A stretch of 64,000 nucleotides of DNA from Pseudoxanthomonas sp. PXM01 (GCF_014851815.1 NZ_JACVAJ010000003.1:248001-312000), one strand, 5' to 3'; positions 19,447 to 28,316 are shown, numbered from the stretch's first letter. Translations and numbers: made by a program. Notes: a model not told the origin generated them from the sequence alone.

Positions 19447-20442
19447 ATGCGCACGTACAGGACGTATCGAGTCGTTTCCTCCCTGGCTTTGCTGGCCTTG
19501 CTCACCTCATGCAGCAGGCATGAGATGGCGCCCGCCGAAGCGGATACCGCGGTGGCGTCCGCGCCGATGATGGCCGAAGCCGCCGACGCCGCGGTGGCCG
19601 CGGTGCCCCAGAAGAGTCTCGAGCCGCCGGTACCGCAGGGCCCCGGTGTCGATGCCTCGCAACTCGCTTCCGGTGTCCTGGCGCAGACCGACCCGCAACG
19701 CCGCTTCATCCGCACCGCGATGGCGGACTTCCAGGTCAAGGACGTCTACCGCACCGCGCTGGCGATCGAGGACGAGGTGGCGAAGCAAGGCGGCTTCGTC
19801 GTCGACAACGACATCCAGGCGCAGGTGCAGCGCGTGCAGAGCCGGTCGATCGGCAACGGCAAGCGGCTGGAACTTTCCGAGTATCGCCTGCAGGGTGCGT
19901 TGACCGTGCGCGTACCCAGTGAGCGCACGCAGGCGTTCCTGCGTGCCATCGCGTCGCAGATGGAGTTCATGGACCGGCGCAGCTTCACCGCGCGTGACGC
20001 GCAGTTCGACCTGCTGCGCCAGCAGCTCGCGCGGCAACGCGCGCAGGACGAGCAGCGGGAACTCGGTGACGCGGTGCAGGCAGGCGGCAAACTCGGTGAC
20101 AAGGCCGATGCCATCCAGGCGCGTGGCGCCGCGCGCACCAGCCGCGACGAAGCGCTGATCGCGCAGAAGGAATTCGAAGACCGTGTGGCGTTCAGTACCA
20201 TCACGCTGTCGCTGCGACAGGACGTGCAGGTACGCAAGGCCGAACGCGTGGACGTGGATGCGGTGTTCCGCGACAACGGCCCCGGCTTTTTCAGCCAGTT
20301 GGGGGACGCCCTGGCCATCGGTTGGCGCGGCAGCCTGCAGGTCGCGGTGGCGCTGGCCGCGGTGTGGCCCCTGTGGCTGGTCGTGCTGGCTGTGGTGATC
20401 GGCTGGCGCCGCTGGAGCAGCAGGACGCCGGCGGTCGGCTGA
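19447..20442 (+). CDS. DUF4349 lipoprotein
   Basis: The 331-residue protein begins with a lipoprotein signal (VSSLALLALLTSC, lipobox LTSC) and an Ala-rich linker. A DUF4349 domain follows: an alpha/beta part with VYRTALAIEDEVAKQGGFVVDNDI and LTVRVPSERTQAFL, a coiled-coil helix at about 185-235 (LLRQQLARQRAQDEQRELGD), a strand VAFSTITLSL, and a C-terminal membrane helix (VAVALAAVWPLWLVVLAVVIGW). The family is widespread and uncharacterised. It should be tethered in the inner membrane with its domain in the periplasm. It ends two bases before the stop of hemY on the other strand. Confidence 0.8.
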   Translation: MRTYRTYRVVSSLALLALLTSCSRHEMAPAEADTAVASAPMMAEAADAAVAAVPQKSLEPPVPQGPGVDASQLASGVLAQTDPQRRFIRTAMADFQVKDVYRTALAIEDEVAKQGGFVVDNDIQAQVQRVQSRSIGNGKRLELSEYRLQGALTVRVPSERTQAFLRAIASQMEFMDRRSFTARDAQFDLLRQQLARQRAQDEQRELGDAVQAGGKLGDKADAIQARGAARTSRDEALIAQKEFEDRVAFSTITLSLRQDVQVRKAERVDVDAVFRDNGPGFFSQLGDALAIGWRGSLQVAVALAAVWPLWLVVLAVVIGWRRWSSRTPAVG

Positions 20443-20444
20443 CG

Positions 20445-21704
20445 TCAGCCTTTCAGGCGCGGCAGTCCATGCGCATCACGCTCCTCGACGACGGCCTCGT
20501 CGTGGATCGCCTGCTTGATGTCGCGGCCAGGGAGTCGCGCGGGCACCTCGCCGCGCGCGGCCTTCAGGGCGTTAGCGCGACACTGCTGGGCCGAGGCGGT
20601 ATCGCCGGCTTCGTCGAAACCCACGGCTAGTTCTTCCCATGCCTCGGCACCTGCCCCCTGGGCGACGGCGCGATGCAGGAAGTCCTGTGCCGCCGTCCAC
20701 TGCCCCTGAAGGCGCGCGAGCCGTCCCAACGTCACCAGCAGGGCGGGACTGGCCGGGTGCGCCTGCAGCCAATGTTGCGCGCTGGCGCGGCGCGAATCGA
20801 GTTTGCCGACCGGCAGGCGGCCATACAGCGCCACAAGTCCCTCGTCCCAGCGTGACTCCAGCGCCTGCTCGATGCTGCGCGTCGCCGCGTCTTCCCAATG
20901 CAATGCCGCGGCGCGCTCGGCGTAGGCGGCGACCACGGAAGGCTGGACGCGCAGGGGTTTGGTCAGGATCTCCCAACGCTCGGCCAGCACGTTGGGATCC
21001 GAGGCCTCGCGCAGGGATTGCGTCGCCAGCCGGATCTCCAGTGCCTCGAATGCGGCCGGCGCCAAGGCCTGCTGTTGCTTCAGTGCGCCGAGCAGGCCGT
21101 ACGCTTCGCCGGCCCGCGCGGTGCCGGCCAGCGCGTCGGCGCGCAGGGCGAGGCCGCGAGGCGGCAACGGTTGCACGTCGGCGGTATCCAGCGCGATCAG
21201 CGCATCGTGCGGGCGGCCGGCATCCAGTGCGATCTGCGCCGTGGTGATCGCATGGGCCTGCGGTGACCGTTCGCGCAACGCGGTCAGATGACGCTGCACC
21301 GACGCCTCGTCACCCCGCTCCTGCGCCGCGCGCACCGCTGCCGCGCGTGCGATGCCGCCGACTTCATCATCGCTCGCGGCGCGCTCCAGCAGTTTCTCGG
21401 CCTTCTGCCAGTGCCCCGCGTGCAGGGCTTCCAGGCCCTCGATGAGGCGCGCTCGCGCCTGCTTGCGGCGATGCCGGCCCCATGCGCGGAACGGCAGCGT
21501 CAGCAGGTTCCACGCCAGCCATGCCAAGCCACCGACGAGCAGCAGGGCCAACGCCGCGCGAGGCACGTTCGTATGCACGTCGTACCCCGCGAAGCGGACG
21601 AAGACCTCGCCCAGGTCGCGGTCGGTGCCCGCCATCCACTGCGAGGCCAGCACACCCGCGAGCAGCAGCAACAACAGCACCACCACGGTACGGAACGGCT
21701 TCAT
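20445..21704 (-). CDS. hemY: Heme biosynthesis-associated TPR protein HemY
   Basis: The 419-residue protein has two N-terminal membrane helices (about 7-25 and 45-65) and the HemY_N pattern YDVHTNVPRAALALLL with RRKQARARLIEGLEALHAGHW. A long array of TPR-like helices runs to the end. It is an inner-membrane companion of porphyrin enzymes whose exact action is unclear; it is unrelated to the protoporphyrinogen oxidase also called HemY. The ATG at 21704 overlaps the hemX stop (ATGA), so it is coupled to hemX. It is the third gene of the hemD-hemX-hemY operon. Confidence 0.88.
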   Translation of the reverse strand: MKPFRTVVVLLLLLLAGVLASQWMAGTDRDLGEVFVRFAGYDVHTNVPRAALALLLVGGLAWLAWNLLTLPFRAWGRHRRKQARARLIEGLEALHAGHWQKAEKLLERAASDDEVGGIARAAAVRAAQERGDEASVQRHLTALRERSPQAHAITTAQIALDAGRPHDALIALDTADVQPLPPRGLALRADALAGTARAGEAYGLLGALKQQQALAPAAFEALEIRLATQSLREASDPNVLAERWEILTKPLRVQPSVVAAYAERAAALHWEDAATRSIEQALESRWDEGLVALYGRLPVGKLDSRRASAQHWLQAHPASPALLVTLGRLARLQGQWTAAQDFLHRAVAQGAGAEAWEELAVGFDEAGDTASAQQCRANALKAARGEVPARLPGRDIKQAIHDEAVVEERDAHGLPRLKG

Positions 21705-22729
21705 GGCGAGACCTCCGGTGTTTCCACGGGTGCCGTCGGCTGCAAACGCAGGCCCGCGTTGCGCAGCATGCGCAGTTGCTGGAGCGTGCTGCCCAGTTCG
21801 GTGGGCCGCGGCGGCGGCGACGTCGTCTGCAATGTGCGCAACTGCGCGTGAACCCCGCGTCGCTCCGGTGAATCGGGCCATAACCTGGGCAGCCAGGTAT
21901 CGATGCGCTGCAAGGCGGCGCGCCAGGCAGCATCGTCGTCGCGTTCCAGTGCGGCGCGCGCCAGGCTGATCTCGATCTGGAGCGCGGCATCGGCGGCGTT
22001 GCGGGCATCCGGCGTCACCAGCGTGGTGTCGCGCGTGGGACGGACATCGACCAGCGGTGCGAGCCAGCGCTGCCACGCGGGACGCGACGGCAGGTCCGCC
22101 ACTGCGGCGGGATCGCGCGGCAAGCCTTGCAGCGCCACGACAAGGGCGTCCAGGCGCGCCATCGCATCCGCCTGAGGACCGGCCCCCAGTGCATCCACGG
22201 CGCCACGCTCTTGGGCCAACGCCTGCTTCAGGTTGAGCAGGCGATGGTCGTCGATGCCGTCGAGCGCGCCCGCCGCCAGCGCATAGGCGCGGCGCGCGCC
22301 GGTGACGTCGTGGGCGATGTCCAGGCGTTGCGCCGCCTGCGAAAGCAGCAGTTCCACTTCATCTAGGCGCAGCGCCTGTGCGCCGTGGCGGGTGGGATCG
22401 GTGAGTTTGGCGACGCTTTCCTCGAGCAGCGCGCCGCGCTGGCCGAGGCCGAGCACTTCGTCGCGCAGTACGCGGTTGGTGGCCGCGGCATCGAGGAGCC
22501 GTTGCGCCTGCGCACGCTGGTCGCGGCGCAGCGCATCGGTACGCGATTCCAGTGCATCGAGACGCTGTTCCGCCGCCGACTGCGCCGTCTGCCGGTCCGC
22601 GTTGCGCGCCTGCCACCACGTCCAGCCGCGCCAGGCGCCGAGGCCAAGGGCGAGCAGCACCGTCACCGTCACCACGACGCGTGCGCGGTTGCCGGAGCGG
22701 GGTGGCGGGGAGGACAGGTCGTCGTTCAC
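21701..22729 (-). CDS. hemX: HemX-family protein
   Basis: The 342-residue protein has a short cytoplasmic N-terminus, one membrane helix (ARVVVTVTVLLALGLGAW), a coiled coil at about 45-110 rich in Gln, Arg and Leu, and a helical periplasmic domain with the family stretch EVELLLSQAAQRLDIAHDV. HemX proteins were once annotated as uroporphyrinogen methyltransferases, but the catalytic part is absent; a scaffolding role for heme enzymes is the usual guess. It lies 45 bp after hemD and overlaps hemY by 4 bp. Confidence 0.88.
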   Translation of the reverse strand: MNDDLSSPPPRSGNRARVVVTVTVLLALGLGAWRGWTWWQARNADRQTAQSAAEQRLDALESRTDALRRDQRAQAQRLLDAAATNRVLRDEVLGLGQRGALLEESVAKLTDPTRHGAQALRLDEVELLLSQAAQRLDIAHDVTGARRAYALAAGALDGIDDHRLLNLKQALAQERGAVDALGAGPQADAMARLDALVVALQGLPRDPAAVADLPSRPAWQRWLAPLVDVRPTRDTTLVTPDARNAADAALQIEISLARAALERDDDAAWRAALQRIDTWLPRLWPDSPERRGVHAQLRTLQTTSPPPRPTELGSTLQQLRMLRNAGLRLQPTAPVETPEVSP

Positions 22730-22774
22730 AGGTGTCCTTGGCGGCAGAGAAAAGCGTGATGTGCGCCGCAGATG

Positions 22775-23545
22775 CTACCGGATGCCGTTGAGGCGGGCGG
22801 TGCACGCCGCTTTCACCAGCTGCGCGGGGCGTGGCCCGTCGGCGAGGACGACGCGGGCGAAACCAGCCTCGCATGCGGCCTCCGCCAGGCGTTCGCTGGC
22901 GGCCACCACCGGCAACGCCCGGAAGCGGCCTGAGAGGCCATCGGGGAGTTGCGCCAGCACCTGGTGCAGCGCGCCGCCGCTGCTGAGCAACAGGCAGGCA
23001 GGCTTCTCCAGCCCGGCGAGCGCCTCGAGCGCACGGGTGCCCAGCGGGATGGAGGCGCGCCGGTACACCTCGGCGCGGAGCACGTGGGCGCCGCGCGCTT
23101 CCAGCGTGGGTACCAGCAGGTTGCGCCCGTCCGGCGCGGTGATGAAGCCGAGCGTAGTGCCGCGGAGATCCGCCAGCCCGGCCAGCGCCAAGAGGCCCTC
23201 GCTGTCCATTCGGGCCGGGAACGCAACGTCGTCGATGCCGGCGCGGCGCAGGGCGGCTGCGGTGCCGCTGCCCACCGCCAGCCACGACTGTCCAAGGCTG
23301 GACCGGAGCGGTTGAAGTGCGTGTGCAGCAGCGACTGCGGCGGGACTGGTGAACACGACGACGGGGCAGTTAAGCGCGGCGCGCAGGGCTTCGCGCGTGG
23401 CGTCGTCGGCGCATCGGGCGATGCGCCACGGCGACAGCGCCAGCAGTCCCGCGCCCTGGCGGCGGGCGGCACGTCGCAGCGCATCGTGGCCACCTTGGGG
23501 CCGCAGCGAGATGACGTACCATGCCGGCGGCGTTGGATGTCCCAT
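22775..23545 (-). CDS. hemD: Uroporphyrinogen-III synthase
   Basis: The 256-residue enzyme cyclises hydroxymethylbilane to uroporphyrinogen III. Sequence conservation in this family is low, but landmarks are visible. They are the start WYVISLRPQGGHDALRRAA, VVFTSPAAVAAA (the usual 'FTSxxAV' motif), SWLAVGSGTAAAL and ACLLLSSGGALHQVL before the end. Its position directly ahead of hemX and hemY confirms the call. It is divergent from the thioesterase gene at 23562, with only 16 bp between the start codons, so the promoters must overlap the coding ends. Confidence 0.9.
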   Translation of the reverse strand: MGHPTPPAWYVISLRPQGGHDALRRAARRQGAGLLALSPWRIARCADDATREALRAALNCPVVVFTSPAAVAAAHALQPLRSSLGQSWLAVGSGTAAALRRAGIDDVAFPARMDSEGLLALAGLADLRGTTLGFITAPDGRNLLVPTLEARGAHVLRAEVYRRASIPLGTRALEALAGLEKPACLLLSSGGALHQVLAQLPDGLSGRFRALPVVAASERLAEAACEAGFARVVLADGPRPAQLVKAACTARLNGIR

Positions 23546-23561
23546 GCGCGGATTATGAGTG

Positions 23562-24020
23562 ATGAGCCCGGAAGAAGCCCTGCAGGAACTGCGTGACTAC
23601 TGCCGCGGCATGCCGCCGGTGGCGGCGATGCGCGTGGAGGTTGAGGGTCTCCATGGCGACGCCCTGCGGCTGACCGCACCGCTGTCGGCCAACGTCAACG
23701 ACAAGGGCAATGCCTTCGGTGGCAGCCTGACCTCGCTGATGACCGTGGCGGGCTGGGGCCTGGTGACATTGAAACTGCGGTTGGCGGGCCTCAAGGCGGA
23801 GGTCTACGTCGCCGACAGCCGGATCCGCTATCTCGCGCCGTTGTATGGCGACCTGGTCGCCGACGCGACCTTCGCCGACGGCCAGTCGCCGGACACCCTC
23901 ATCGACACGCTGGTGCAGCGCGGCCGGGCGCGGATCCAGGTGGATGCCTGCGTGCGACTGCCTGAAGGCGGCATGGCCACCACGCTGAGCGGGCGCTTCG
24001 TCGCCATCGCGAAGCGGTAG
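23562..24020 (+). CDS. YiiD C-terminal-type thioesterase
   Basis: The 152-residue hot-dog-fold protein resembles the C-terminal thioesterase domain of YiiD. It has NVNDKGNAFGGSLTSLMTVAGWGL, with the Asn-x-x-x-x-x-FGGS helix, and YVADSRIRYLAPLYGDLVADA strands. The substrate is unknown, probably an acyl-CoA or acyl-ACP. I use the ATG at 23562; a GTG one codon earlier and an out-of-frame ATG at 23555 are also present. The gene is divergent from hemD. Confidence 0.82.
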   Translation: MSPEEALQELRDYCRGMPPVAAMRVEVEGLHGDALRLTAPLSANVNDKGNAFGGSLTSLMTVAGWGLVTLKLRLAGLKAEVYVADSRIRYLAPLYGDLVADATFADGQSPDTLIDTLVQRGRARIQVDACVRLPEGGMATTLSGRFVAIAKR

Positions 24021-24047
24021 CATGCGGGCCACGACCGGGGGAATGCC

Positions 24048-24470
24048 ATGCGGATGATCGGGAAATTGCTGTTGGCGACGGGCTTGCTGCTCATGCTCGC
24101 CCCGGCGGTGGCGCAGAGCCGCATGCAACGCGGCAAGCTGCAGCCCATGCAGGATGCGTACGCTGCGGCGATCCGCTGGGGTGATTTCGAAACGGCCTGG
24201 CAGCTCGTCGATCCCGCCTACAAAGCCGAGCATCCGATGACCGAGCTGGAGTTCGAGCGCTACCAGCAGGTGCAGATCTCTGGCTACCGCGATCTGTCGT
24301 CCAGCGGTGGGCCTGACGGGACCATTGAGCGGACCGTCGAGCTGCGCGTCATCAACAAGCACACCATGGCCGAACGCACGATGCGCTACCGCGAGCGCTG
24401 GCGCTGGGACCCCGAAGGCAAGCGCTGGTGGCTGGTCGTCGGCCTGCCGGACCTCTGGAACGGGGAATAA
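24048..24470 (+). CDS. Hypothetical exported protein
   Basis: The 140-residue precursor has a clear Sec signal (MRMIGKLLLATGLLLMLAPAVAQ). The mature part, from YAAAIRWGDFETAWQLVDPAY to RERWRWDPEGKRWWLVVGLPDLW, has the helix-then-sheet order of NTF2-like or DUF4440-like folds, with a Trp-rich end. I know similar unnamed proteins from xanthomonads but no function. It lies 27 bp after the thioesterase gene and 63 bp before the rhodanese gene in the same direction. Confidence 0.65.
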   Translation: MRMIGKLLLATGLLLMLAPAVAQSRMQRGKLQPMQDAYAAAIRWGDFETAWQLVDPAYKAEHPMTELEFERYQQVQISGYRDLSSSGGPDGTIERTVELRVINKHTMAERTMRYRERWRWDPEGKRWWLVVGLPDLWNGE

Positions 24471-24533
24471 CGGTCCGGCGCCCGGGCGGCGTCCTGTGCG
24501 ACAATCGCCGCCCGCTCGAAGATCGCCAACCCC

Positions 24534-24977
24534 GTGAATTTCGAAGAAATCCTGGCTTTCGCCACCCGTTCTCCGTTCAACCAGATGCTGTCGCTGGCCC
24601 TCGTCGGCCTGACGGTGGCCATCATCTACACCGAGGTCGCACGCCTGTTCCGCGGCTACAAGACGTTGCGTCCGGCCGAGCTGACCCAGCTGGTCAACAG
24701 CGAGAACGCCCTGGTCGTGGACCTGTCGGCGAGCAACGATTTCGAGAAGGGCCACATCGCCGGCAGCCGCAACGTGCTGCCCAGCAACTTCGACCCCGAG
24801 AACAAGCTGCTGGCCGGGGCCAAGTCCCAGCCCGTGGTGCTGGTCTGCCGCACCGGGCAGGCGTCCGGCGGCGCCGCCAAGCGGCTGAAGAAGGCCGGTT
24901 TCGAGAAGGTCTACTCGCTCGAGGGTGGCATCGCTGCCTGGCAGCAGGCCGACCTGCCGCTGGTCAAGGGCCGCTGA
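24534..24977 (+). CDS. Membrane-anchored rhodanese-domain protein (YibN-like)
   Basis: The 147-residue protein has one N-terminal membrane helix (MLSLALVGLTVAIIY) and a cytoplasmic rhodanese domain. It contains ALVVDLSASNDFEKGHIAGS, the active-site loop VCRTGQAS with Cys105, and LEGGIAAWQQADLP at the end. It probably handles sulfane sulfur. The start is a GTG at 24534, which gives the conserved NFEEILAFATRSP opening. It precedes secB and gpsA, the same order as yibN-secB-gpsA in other gammaproteobacteria, where YibN is linked to the Sec system. Confidence 0.85.
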   Translation: MNFEEILAFATRSPFNQMLSLALVGLTVAIIYTEVARLFRGYKTLRPAELTQLVNSENALVVDLSASNDFEKGHIAGSRNVLPSNFDPENKLLAGAKSQPVVLVCRTGQASGGAAKRLKKAGFEKVYSLEGGIAAWQQADLPLVKGR

Positions 24978-25074
24978 TTCCCCGCTGGCCGCGGACCCGC
25001 CCTTGAACCGGGCCCCGCGTGCCGCCATGAGATAGTTTCCATTCACCTGCAATCCAGATTCCGGAGTCAAAGAA

Positions 25075-25593
25075 ATGTCCGACGAGACCACCAACGGCGC
25101 GGTCGCGCCTGCCGCCGAAGCCGCTGGCCCCGCTTTCACTGTCGAGAAGATCTACGTCAAGGACGTTTCCTTCGAAGCCCCCGGCGCACCGGCCGTGTTC
25201 GCCGAGAACGTGCAGCCGGAGCTGCAGCTCAACCTGAACCAGCGCGTCCAGCGTCTGGGCGAGAACGCCTTCGAGGTCGTGCTCGGCGTGACCCTGACCT
25301 GCAAGGCCGGCGACAAAACCGCGTATGTGGCGGAAGTGCAGCAGGCGGGCATCTTCGGTCTGATCGGCCTCGAGCCGCAGGCCGTCGACGTGCTGCTCGG
25401 CACGCAGTGCCCGAACATCCTGTTCCCGTACGTGCGCCAGCTGGTCAGCGACCTGGTGCAGGCCGGTGGCTTCCCGCCGTTCTTCCTGCAGCCGATCAAT
25501 TTCGAGGCGCTGTATGCCGAATCGCTGCGCCAGCGCGCCGCGCAGGGCGGCGATGCCGGCCTGGCCAACTCGGAACCGGTCGGCAACGCCTGA
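25075..25593 (+). CDS. secB: Protein-export chaperone SecB
   Basis: The 172-residue tetrameric chaperone keeps outer-membrane and periplasmic precursors unfolded and hands them to SecA. The conserved core is visible as [68 protein letters not shown] and [10 protein letters not shown]. An Ala/Asn-rich tail follows. It lies 97 bp after the rhodanese gene and 52 bp before gpsA. The many long TonB receptors in this genome are likely clients. Confidence 0.97.
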   Translation: MSDETTNGAVAPAAEAAGPAFTVEKIYVKDVSFEAPGAPAVFAENVQPELQLNLNQRVQRLGENAFEVVLGVTLTCKAGDKTAYVAEVQQAGIFGLIGLEPQAVDVLLGTQCPNILFPYVRQLVSDLVQAGGFPPFFLQPINFEALYAESLRQRAAQGGDAGLANSEPVGNA

Positions 25594-25645
25594 TCGCCGA
25601 TGCACGGTCCCGTCAGCGCGGCAACGCCGCACACAGGGGTGACGG

Positions 25646-26683
25646 ATGTCTGACCCGAATCCCGTCGACGTGCTGAAGATCGCGGTGCTGGGCGCCGGGT
25701 CATGGGGTACCGCCCTGGCCGCGCTGATGGCGCGGCATGGGCACCAGGTGACGTTGTGGGGTCGCGACCCGGTGGTCGCGGCCGCCATCGACGGCCAGCA
25801 CGAGAACACCCGCTACCTGCCCGGCATCCCGTTGCCGGACAGCCTGCGCGCCACCACCGATCTGGCCACGTCGCTTGCCGATGCGGACCAGGTGCTGGTG
25901 GTCGTACCGTCGCATGCCTTCACCGAGACGCTGAAGAAGCTGGCTCCCCTGCGTCCCGCGAAGGCTGGCGTGGCGTGGGCGACCAAAGGCTTCGAAACCG
26001 GCTCGGGTCGCTTCCTGCATGAGGTTGCCGAGGAGGTTCTTGGTCCCGACGTGCCGATCGCGGTCGTCACCGGTCCCTCGTTCGCCAAGGAAGTCGCGCT
26101 GGGCCTGCCCACCGCGGTCACCGTGCACGGTGCCGATGTGGGCTTCGCGCAAGCGGTGGCCGATGTGATGCATGGGCCGGCGTTCCGCGCCTACACCGGC
26201 GACGACATGGTCGGTGCCGAACTCGGCGGCGCGATGAAGAACGTACTCGCCGTGGCGACCGGTGTGTCCGACGGCATGCAGCTGGGCCTCAACGCCCGCG
26301 CCGGCCTTATTACCCGTGGCCTCAACGAGATGCTGCGCCTGTCGGCCGCCATCGGCGCAAAACCGGAAACCCTGATGGGATTGGCCGGGCTCGGCGATCT
26401 GGTGCTGACCTGTACCGGTGACCTGTCGCGCAACCGGCGGTTGGGCCTGGCGCTCGGCCGTGGCCAGTCGCTGCAGGATGCCGTGCGCGAGATCGGCCAG
26501 GTGGTCGAGTCGGTGCAGACCGCCGACGAAGTCATGCGCCAGGCGGAACGCCACGGCATCGACCTGCCGATCTCCAGCGCGGTGCGTGCTGTTTTGCACG
26601 GTGATCTGACGCCCCGCGATGGCCTGCAACAGCTGCTCGCGCGCGAACAGAAACCGGAGTATCCGGAAACGCTGTTCAAGTAA
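25646..26683 (+). CDS. gpsA: Glycerol-3-phosphate dehydrogenase [NAD(P)+]
   Basis: The 345-residue enzyme reduces dihydroxyacetone phosphate to sn-glycerol 3-phosphate for phospholipid synthesis. It has the dinucleotide-binding [38 protein letters not shown], the catalytic lysine region [14 protein letters not shown] and [14 protein letters not shown]. Length is standard with a short N-terminal extension. It follows secB, the usual neighbour, and ends at a pair of strong terminator hairpins. Confidence 0.97.
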   Translation: MSDPNPVDVLKIAVLGAGSWGTALAALMARHGHQVTLWGRDPVVAAAIDGQHENTRYLPGIPLPDSLRATTDLATSLADADQVLVVVPSHAFTETLKKLAPLRPAKAGVAWATKGFETGSGRFLHEVAEEVLGPDVPIAVVTGPSFAKEVALGLPTAVTVHGADVGFAQAVADVMHGPAFRAYTGDDMVGAELGGAMKNVLAVATGVSDGMQLGLNARAGLITRGLNEMLRLSAAIGAKPETLMGLAGLGDLVLTCTGDLSRNRRLGLALGRGQSLQDAVREIGQVVESVQTADEVMRQAERHGIDLPISSAVRAVLHGDLTPRDGLQQLLAREQKPEYPETLFK

Positions 26684-26708
26684 GGCGTCCAGCAGGCAAC
26701 AGGAAAAG

Positions 26709-26731
26709 CCCGGCCACGCCGGGTTTTTCTT
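26709..26731 (+). terminator. Rho-independent terminator of gpsA
   Basis: CCCGGC-CAC-GCCGGG (26709-26723) is followed by TTTTTCTTT, an excellent intrinsic terminator 25 bp after the gpsA stop. The A-rich left flank could let it also work weakly on the other strand. Confidence 0.85.
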
Positions 26732-26746
26732 TAGTCGTGCAAAGAA

Positions 26747-26771
26747 AAGCCCGGCCGTGGAGGCCGGGCTT
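26747..26771 (-). terminator. Rho-independent terminator of the Ax21-family gene
   Basis: AAGCCCGGCC and GGCCGGGCTT form a 10-bp stem with a five-base loop. Read on the minus strand it is followed by TTTCTTTG, placing it about 55 bp after the stop of the gene at 26826. The stem sequence is nearly the same as in the adjacent gpsA terminator, so the two form a tandem opposed pair. Confidence 0.78.
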
Positions 26772-26825
26772 TGGGGTGCGACGCGGGGAGAGAGGGGGAC
26801 GCGTCGCGGGGAACGCTGTTGCGGA

Positions 26826-27413
26826 TTACCAGCTGAAGCGCGGACCGACGAACCACTGGGTGTCACCGTCAGCGAACTTCACGTCTGCCGAGGCGCTCCA
26901 GTTCGGGGTGAACTTCACCTGCGCGCCAAGGCGGCCGTAGAAATCGCCGTCGTAGTCGCTGCCGCCGTCTTCGTAGCCGGCCAGCGCATAGCCATTCAAA
27001 CGGTTGGTGATGAGCGCGCTGTTCACGCCCACTTCGACGCTGTAGCCGTCGGCGCTGAAGCTCGGCACGCGTACGCTGCCGGCGTTGAAGCTGTCGGTCT
27101 TCGCCTTTTCATACGCGACGCGGGTCAGCAGATCGACGCGCTGCGACAGCTCGTGGTTATAGCCGAGGCCGACGCGCCACTGGTCGAAATCGACGTTGAT
27201 GTTTTCGATTTCCTGCGTGTTGTAGTCGGCGAAGACATGGAAGTTCGGATGCAGCGCGACGGAACCCTTCAGTGCCCAGCCATCGGCATCGGGGCCATCG
27301 ATGTTCGTCGCGGTGTAGCCGCCTTCGACATAGTTGTAGGAAACGCCTTCTGCGGCGGACGCGGCGAAGGGAGCGGCAGCCAGCAGGGTGAGGGCGAGCA
27401 AGGACTTCTTCAT
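26826..27413 (-). CDS. Ax21-family outer-membrane/secreted protein
   Basis: The 195-residue precursor has a Sec signal ending after Ala20 (AASA-A). The mature part starts AEGVSYNYVEGGYTATNIDG, the hallmark of the Ax21 family of xanthomonads, and continues as alternating amphipathic strands to a C-terminal FVGPRFSW, an OmpA-like barrel ending in aromatic Trp. Family members are abundant outer-membrane-vesicle proteins; reports of an immune-elicitor and quorum-signal role for Ax21 were retracted. It is monocistronic, with its own terminator and a 279-bp upstream gap. Confidence 0.88.
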   Translation of the reverse strand: MKKSLLALTLLAAAPFAASAAEGVSYNYVEGGYTATNIDGPDADGWALKGSVALHPNFHVFADYNTQEIENINVDFDQWRVGLGYNHELSQRVDLLTRVAYEKAKTDSFNAGSVRVPSFSADGYSVEVGVNSALITNRLNGYALAGYEDGGSDYDGDFYGRLGAQVKFTPNWSASADVKFADGDTQWFVGPRFSW

Positions 27414-27692
27414 GGGGCGTGTTTCTCTCTTTTTGTTGTGTGTCCGTCGCTTAGGAAGTGACGGTGGACGCAGTATCCGCTTCACCTCACAACATCTCCT
27501 GAATATAAAACTGACCGGTACATAAATTGAGTGCCGGCATCGGGAACTTCGTGACTTGTGCGACATGGCGCATCGCGGATCGGGCGCTGCATGTCCGCTT
27601 CGAATGACCTCGTGCGAAGAGGAAGAACAAGCGGAAGGATTTCGCAGCGCAGTGGTACGCGCAGGTTTTTTCGGAGCGCCAGGAGGCACGCG
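27414..27692. other. AT-richer divergent intergenic region
   Basis: This 279-bp gap lies between the divergent Ax21-family gene and the DUF4096 gene. An AT-rich patch at about 27495-27525 (TGAATATAAAACTGACC, then TACATAAATTGAG) probably carries the Ax21 promoter. The first 75 bp before the Ax21 start are T-rich on the plus strand (an A-rich leader on the mRNA). I see no clear operator. Confidence 0.4.
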
Positions 27693-28115
27693 ATGATGGA
27701 AGAACGGAGTGGGGAGCAGGGGCAGGTATCGGGCGACACGGGGATGATCGATTCCGCGGACGCACTGCAGCTGGATGAGGCGCGCTGGGATGCTGTCGTG
27801 GCGACGCTGCCACCGCTCGTCCGCGCACGCGCGCGGAACGGCGTAAGGACACGCGCGTTCCTTGAGGCTGTTCTGTGGATCGCCGTGACGCGGCAACCGT
27901 GGGGGCGCCTCCCGACAGCGTGGGGTCCGTGGCATAGCGTCTACGTCAGATTCACGCGCTGGGCCCAAAGCGGCCTGTGGGACGAGGTGATCGCGTCACT
28001 GCAAGCGCATGCCGATGTCGCCGACCCCTTGCGACGGCTTGTCAGCGACTACCTGCTCTCGCGCCACCCCGCATCCATTGCGCGTCGTGCCGGACCACGA
28101 TTTACGCCCTTCTGA
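27693..28115 (+). CDS. Stand-alone DUF4096 (IS5-transposase N-terminal-like) protein
   Basis: The 140-residue protein matches the N-terminal DNA-binding part of IS5-group transposases (DUF4096). It has LDEARWDAVVATLPP, RTRAFLEAVLWIAVTRQPWGRLP and WGPWHSVYVRFTRWAQSGLWDEV, which line up with the family's 'W-x-LP', 'ailW-x-x-rtG-xpWrdLP' and 'w-x-x-G-x-w' pattern. The DDE catalytic domain is missing and the protein ends 40 residues later. An AGGAGG ribosome site six bases before the ATG suggests it is expressed. No inverted repeats or target duplication are evident, so it looks domesticated, possibly a regulator, or is a decayed remnant. Confidence 0.7.
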   Translation: MMEERSGEQGQVSGDTGMIDSADALQLDEARWDAVVATLPPLVRARARNGVRTRAFLEAVLWIAVTRQPWGRLPTAWGPWHSVYVRFTRWAQSGLWDEVIASLQAHADVADPLRRLVSDYLLSRHPASIARRAGPRFTPF

Positions 28116-28260
28116 AGGTCGGTGGCTTCTATGCGGAACAGCCAACGCGACGCTGGTTGTCCATGGCAACGATGGGGAGCAGCGTCCTTCTCACTGGACC
28201 CGTTGCGGGCCGGGTAGTGCGCCCAACGTCGTGAAGCGCGCGCAGTGCGCGCTCTGAGTG

Positions 28261-28304
28261 CACGCGGCACGGCCACCACTTCTGCTGGTGGCCGTGCTCG
28301 CGTG
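28261..28304 (-). terminator. Long hairpin terminating the symporter operon
   Basis: GCACGGCCACCA (28267-28278) pairs perfectly with TGGTGGCCGTGC (28286-28297). The stem extends by CACGCG/CGCGTG past a single bulge, giving about 18 bp. It lies just downstream of the minus-strand symporter stop at 28317 and ends the five-gene minus-strand unit. No long T-run is present. Confidence 0.65.
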
Positions 28305-28316
28305 TCGACTACTTGT

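Noticed and set aside
27496-27512. TGAATATAAAACTGACC before the Ax21 gene, resembling the shared box of the TonB-receptor promoters.
   Set aside because: It agrees in only about 11 of 15 positions, lacks the palindromic core and has no 31-bp partner.
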